Shown piece after piece: positions 49,461 to 51,793 of a DNA stretch of 51,793 bases. The stretch comes from a virus. Where the stretch lies: IMG/VR virus record IMGVR_UViG_3300013131_003349, positions 1 to 51,793 of that record. One strand, 5' to 3'. The stretch's first letter is position 1, and every line of letters begins with the position of its first letter. The translations under genes and the position numbers were made by a program. Below the pieces are notes generated by a model. The model ran no database searches. It worked only from the letters and a program-made list of their open reading frames with translations, and was not told the origin of the DNA.

Positions 49461-50414
49461 TTATTCACGAATCCTATTTTCTTTAGGACAACGTTCATAA
49501 TCTGTTTTAAACGGACAATACTTACAATTAACGGCACCTTTACCTGCAACTGCAACATAGTTTCTATCAGCATTCTTATTGCCTTCTGCATCAAAGCATG
49601 CATCAACAAAAGATTCAATCTGCCGTTGAACTTTCTTTTGAGTTACTGAACCAGCTGCTGGTTTATGATTTTGAATTCGTTTTTGCGGAAACATTGATTC
49701 TTCAACAATCTTACGCTTAACGATAAAAAATTCAACTTCAATCTTGTCACGCGATACACCAAATTGTTCTGCAAAGTAATTTTTATATGCAATTAATTGT
49801 GCTGACTTCATTGCATCTGATTTAGCTGATTGCTTCCAACCATTGCGAGACGTTTTAATATCAAACAATTTAAAAGTATTAGTAGGAACGTGTCGCATAA
49901 CAACATCAATAAAACCATACCAGTATACTGATGGATTCTTGGGAGATGCCGGATGACATAATTCAATTTCAATGCCAACTAATTCCCAATCTTTGCTTGA
50001 AAAGTATTGTCCTCGTCGTTTGCTAAACCATTGCAGAATAGCAGCACCATCTTCTAAATATTCTGCTAGTTGCAATGGATTTGAAAAATGCTCTCCACCA
50101 AATTCTTGTACGCATCGTGCATACTCTTCGCGAAGTTTGTTTTGCAATATGCCACGCAAATCCAATGCTTCTGCTTTCTTAACGGATTCCGTATACATTA
50201 CGGTTAAGAAATACTGAAATGTTTCATGGAATGCTGTTCCAAACACTGTTTCAATTGATGCTTGGAACGGCGCTAGACCATCGATATATGATAATTTCCA
50301 AGAAAGTGGGCAACGTTCATACATTGACCATTGCGAATATGAAATCTTTCTTGGTACAGAAGCTGCGTCTCGTACTGCTAATCTATATACTGGATTAATG
50401 TATGTGCCTTTCAT
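49461..50414 (-). CDS. RecB/Cas4-like PD-(D/E)XK nuclease with Cys cluster
   Basis: The 317-residue protein has the N-terminal SYSQWSMYERCPLSWKLSYI, FGTAFHETFQYFLTVMYTES, then VYWYGFIDVVMRHVPTN, FKLFDIKTSRNGWKQSAKSD (the nuclease D...DxK core) and AQLIAYKNYFAEQFGVSRDK. The late cysteines (CKYCPFKTDYERCPKE) and the early Cys in ERCPLSW together could hold an iron-sulfur cluster as in Cas4/AddB/RecB-type enzymes. It probably processes DNA ends in recombination or repair. It has its own class A promoter, divergent from the M15-like gene. Confidence 0.88.
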   Translation of the reverse strand: MKGTYINPVYRLAVRDAASVPRKISYSQWSMYERCPLSWKLSYIDGLAPFQASIETVFGTAFHETFQYFLTVMYTESVKKAEALDLRGILQNKLREEYARCVQEFGGEHFSNPLQLAEYLEDGAAILQWFSKRRGQYFSSKDWELVGIEIELCHPASPKNPSVYWYGFIDVVMRHVPTNTFKLFDIKTSRNGWKQSAKSDAMKSAQLIAYKNYFAEQFGVSRDKIEVEFFIVKRKIVEESMFPQKRIQNHKPAAGSVTQKKVQRQIESFVDACFDAEGNKNADRNYVAVAGKGAVNCKYCPFKTDYERCPKENRIRE

Positions 50415-50417
50415 ACT

Positions 50418-50447
50418 ATATTATATGAAAATAATTTAAAATTTCAA
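50418..50447 (-). promoter_or_regulatory. Class A promoter for the nuclease gene
   Basis: TTG (50445-50447, within TTGAAAT) and TATAATAT (50418-50425) are separated by 19 bp. It differs from the other class A sites by lacking TTGGA. Confidence 0.55.
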
Positions 50448-50454
50448 ATCAAAT

Positions 50455-50462
50455 ATATTTAT
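50455..50462 (+). promoter_or_regulatory. ATATTTAT motif (class B) for the plus-strand gene
   Basis: Here the motif is on the plus strand, 5 bp before the ATG at 50468, matching the orientation of the only plus-strand gene. Confidence 0.65.
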
Positions 50463-50467
50463 AATAT

Positions 50468-50782
50468 ATGATACGGTTAAAACATTTGCTTACAGAACAA
50501 ACTGATGCTACGAAATTTTGTAAAGCAGATATCTTATCTAAACCACAATTTTCTAAAGAAAAATGGAGTGCAATTGGTATATGGCCGCCTCCCGGAGGCC
50601 GTAATATTGGTAAAACAAATACTCCGTCGGAACATAATATCGGAAATGCTATTGATTGGCACGGAGCAAAGGGTATCGGCGATCCGGTTATGCAAGAATT
50701 AGCAGATTATTTAGTAGCAAATCATTCTACATATTCTGCCAAAAATGTTATTTACAATAAACGAATGTGGACTTTCTCCTAA
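50468..50782 (+). CDS. M15-like peptidase, N-terminal part (frame 0), with capsid-targeting-like leader
   Basis: The protein begins MIRLKHLLTEQTDATKFCKA with an LTE site. It has NTPSEHNIGNAIDWHGAKGI, the SxHxxGxAxD motif that binds zinc in D-Ala-D-Ala/M15-type peptidases, and ends NVIYNKRMWTFS at TAA. The domain's second zinc motif (HxxHVH) lies in the next frame. So this ORF alone is an incomplete enzyme. See the 50781-51275 entry and the frameshift finding. It would cut peptidoglycan cross-links as a virion-associated lysin, or act as an internal enzyme. Confidence 0.8.
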   Translation: MIRLKHLLTEQTDATKFCKADILSKPQFSKEKWSAIGIWPPPGGRNIGKTNTPSEHNIGNAIDWHGAKGIGDPVMQELADYLVANHSTYSAKNVIYNKRMWTFS

Positions 50783-51275
50783 AGGATGGCACGCATACAC
50801 AGGAGAAAGTCCACATTTAGAACATGTACATGTTGATTTTATAAAAGGTGCAAAACCAAAAGAAAAACCAAAAGCAGATCCAAATAAAACGTATCGAGAG
50901 CAGAATGGAAAAATAATAGCAGCAATTAGACGAGTATATAAAGTTACAACGTTGTATCCTCAAGATTATTTTTATGATTTCCGTAGTTGGAATCCATTTG
51001 CTCCAGGAATTGGCGATGATGAAGAGGGCGCATATTATTGGTTTACCAATTGGTTTGCTGACAACATAAAAAGAGATATCTTAGATCCAATAAAAAAATC
51101 TACAAATACTGAAAATAAAAAATCTATTACTAATTTAGAATCATTAGTTGATGACATTGCCTCTGCCATATGGAATGGTGACAGTTTAACACAATCACTT
51201 CAATACTATTATTATAGCGACAAACAAAAAAAATTCATTAGTACTTCATTAACATTTGAATGGGACTATATATAA
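50781..51275 (+). CDS. M15-like peptidase, C-terminal part (+1 frame)
   Basis: From 50781 the +1 frame continues KGWHAYTGESPHLEHVHVDF, which supplies the missing His-x-His zinc motif, and then a 140-residue C-terminal domain of unknown type (PQDYFYDFRSWNPFAPGIGD, TNLESLVDDIASAIWNGDSL). The frame opens from an ATG at 50745, but translation from there would lack the first zinc motif. Reading UCC then skipping one base (UCC U AAA GGA) gives a complete enzyme. Whether by programmed frameshift or by indel cannot be decided here. The 3' end overlaps the convergent DUF3310-like gene by 10 bp. Confidence 0.75.
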   Translation, partial: KGWHAYTGESPHLEHVHVDFIKGAKPKEKPKADPNKTYREQNGKIIAAIRRVYKVTTLYPQDYFYDFRSWNPFAPGIGDDEEGAYYWFTNWFADNIKRDILDPIKKSTNTENKKSITNLESLVDDIASAIWNGDSLTQSLQYYYYSDKQKKFISTSLTFEWDYI

Positions 51276-51463
51276 TTTGATTCTTTCAAATAGATATCAA
51301 TTAAATCTTTAGTCTTCTGCAAGTCTTGTTCAAATGAACCTTTGTGACGGCATCTTACAATGCGTTTAATGATATCAAATTCATAGGCATTCAATCCCCA
51401 TTCTTGTGCAAATTTATAAAGACTATCCTTACCTTTGTAATGTGTCTGCGTATTTACACTCAT
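51266..51463 (-). CDS. DUF3310-like small protein, 65 aa
   Basis: The protein MSVNTQTHYKGKDSLYKFAQ continues with EWGLNAYEFDIIKRIVRCRH and FEQDLQKTKDLIDIYLKESN. HYKG plus an ArgCysArg-bearing helix and a trailing DLxKxxxxID helix is the short phage DUF3310-type pattern. Such proteins accompany nucleotide metabolism genes in phages, though no activity is proven. It overlaps the upstream gene by 4 bp. Confidence 0.65.
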   Translation of the reverse strand: MSVNTQTHYKGKDSLYKFAQEWGLNAYEFDIIKRIVRCRHKGSFEQDLQKTKDLIDIYLKESNYI

Positions 51464-51774
51464 TTGATTCCTTTTAACATACGTTTTTTCTCAGCATCGC
51501 TATATCCATACATTGTTATGATGCGCTCTAATGTAACTTTATCCATTAAATCTGCATAATCCGTTGCTTCTGATTTGCTAATTTGATAATGTTCTGCAAG
51601 TTGCGTAATTAAATCTTTATCAAATTTATCTTCAGCTTTGCCTTTAATGTATTTTGCAAAGCTCTTATTTGTAGGCAAAAGTTCATAATACAATCGATAT
51701 GTTTCTTGCGGTCTAAGTAATCCAATTGTATATGTTTGCAATTCATTGACTAGTTCTGTTAATTCCATTCGCAT
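51460..51774 (-). CDS. Possible clamp-loader A subunit (T4 gp62-like)
   Basis: The 104-residue protein is helical (MELTELVNELQTYTIGLLRP, LLPTNKSFAKYIKGKAEDKF, LITQLAEHYQISKSEATDYA) and ends LERIITMYGYSDAEKKRMLK. Length, the LAEHYQISKSEA helix and the final basic helix resemble the small clamp-loader subunit gp62 of T4-like phages. In those phages it joins gp44 to load the sliding clamp gp45. The partner gene would lie beyond the right edge. The family match is by general pattern only. Confidence 0.5.
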   Translation of the reverse strand: MRMELTELVNELQTYTIGLLRPQETYRLYYELLPTNKSFAKYIKGKAEDKFDKDLITQLAEHYQISKSEATDYADLMDKVTLERIITMYGYSDAEKKRMLKGIK

Positions 51775-51793
51775 TGATAACCAACGATTAACA

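Noticed and set aside
49461-50414. Cas4 of a CRISPR system
   Set aside because: No other cas gene or array is found, and RecB/Cas4-like nucleases of this size are common in T4-like phages.

Overview
The window looks like part of a large tailed-phage (myovirus-like) genome whose host is a Bacteroidota bacterium. The phage assignment rests on tightly packed genes, nearly all on the minus strand with 4-29 bp overlaps, and on phage-type products: a stand-alone sigma factor, ThyA, a PGRP-type endolysin beside holin-like membrane proteins, GIY-YIG and HNH endonucleases, a short-repeat tail-fibre-like protein, a clamp-loader-A-like protein and many small orphans. The host assignment rests on two very large secreted proteins ending in type IX secretion (T9SS) sorting-like domains, one with SprB-type repeats, and on promoters that match the Bacteroidota layout (TTG, about 20 bp, TAnnTT..). 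No capsid, portal or sheath gene lies in the window.

Layout, left to right. 1-2.4 kb holds the sigma factor and three small genes, three of them behind near-identical promoters. 2.1-3.3 kb is the only long non-coding stretch; it holds a promoter-microprotein-terminator unit and an array of 13 CTAAAAAT elements spaced mostly in whole helical turns. 3.3-8.2 kb carries small orphan genes, several membrane proteins and a tiny lipoprotein. 8.2-13.1 kb carries the two T9SS-type secreted proteins, followed by tRNA-Glu. 13.2-22.3 kb holds metabolism and protein-quality genes: GNAT, a DUF2452-like protein, ThyA, GroEL, a homing endonuclease and a VWA/MoxR pair. 22.3-29.7 kb mixes ClpS, a UVR-like miniprotein, HNH and SET-domain genes with a group of proteins that share a short N-terminal leader. 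29.7-33.6 kb is the tail-fibre-like and lysis region (holins, amidase). 33.6-48.8 kb is a 15 kb glycan cluster: GT2, GT4, GT32 and other glycosyltransferases, NeuB, a CMP-sugar cytidylyltransferase, a 4,6-dehydratase, a CMAH-like metallo-beta-lactamase protein, FkbM methyltransferases and a PhyH dioxygenase. 48.8-51.8 kb holds a SLOG-like protein, a RecB/Cas4-like nuclease, the only plus-strand gene (an M15-like peptidase split by a +1 frameshift) and replication-type small proteins.

Two promoter classes can be read by eye. Class A is TTGGA followed, with a 20 bp spacer after TTG, by TAnnTTTA or TATTATAT; it precedes small or early-looking genes and the MoxR, VWA and nuclease units. Class B is ATATTTAT, usually 4-30 bp before a start codon and always on the coding strand, including the single plus-strand gene; it precedes lysis, virion-type, GroEL, T9SS-type and glycan genes and may be the late promoter.

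The genes suggest a phage that redirects transcription with its own sigma factor, supplies chaperone and proteolysis-adaptor functions, displays or secretes proteins through the host T9SS, builds a sialic-acid-like glycan, and may pack a set of enzymes into the head behind a cleavable leader like that of T4 internal proteins. All of this is read from sequence without database searches.
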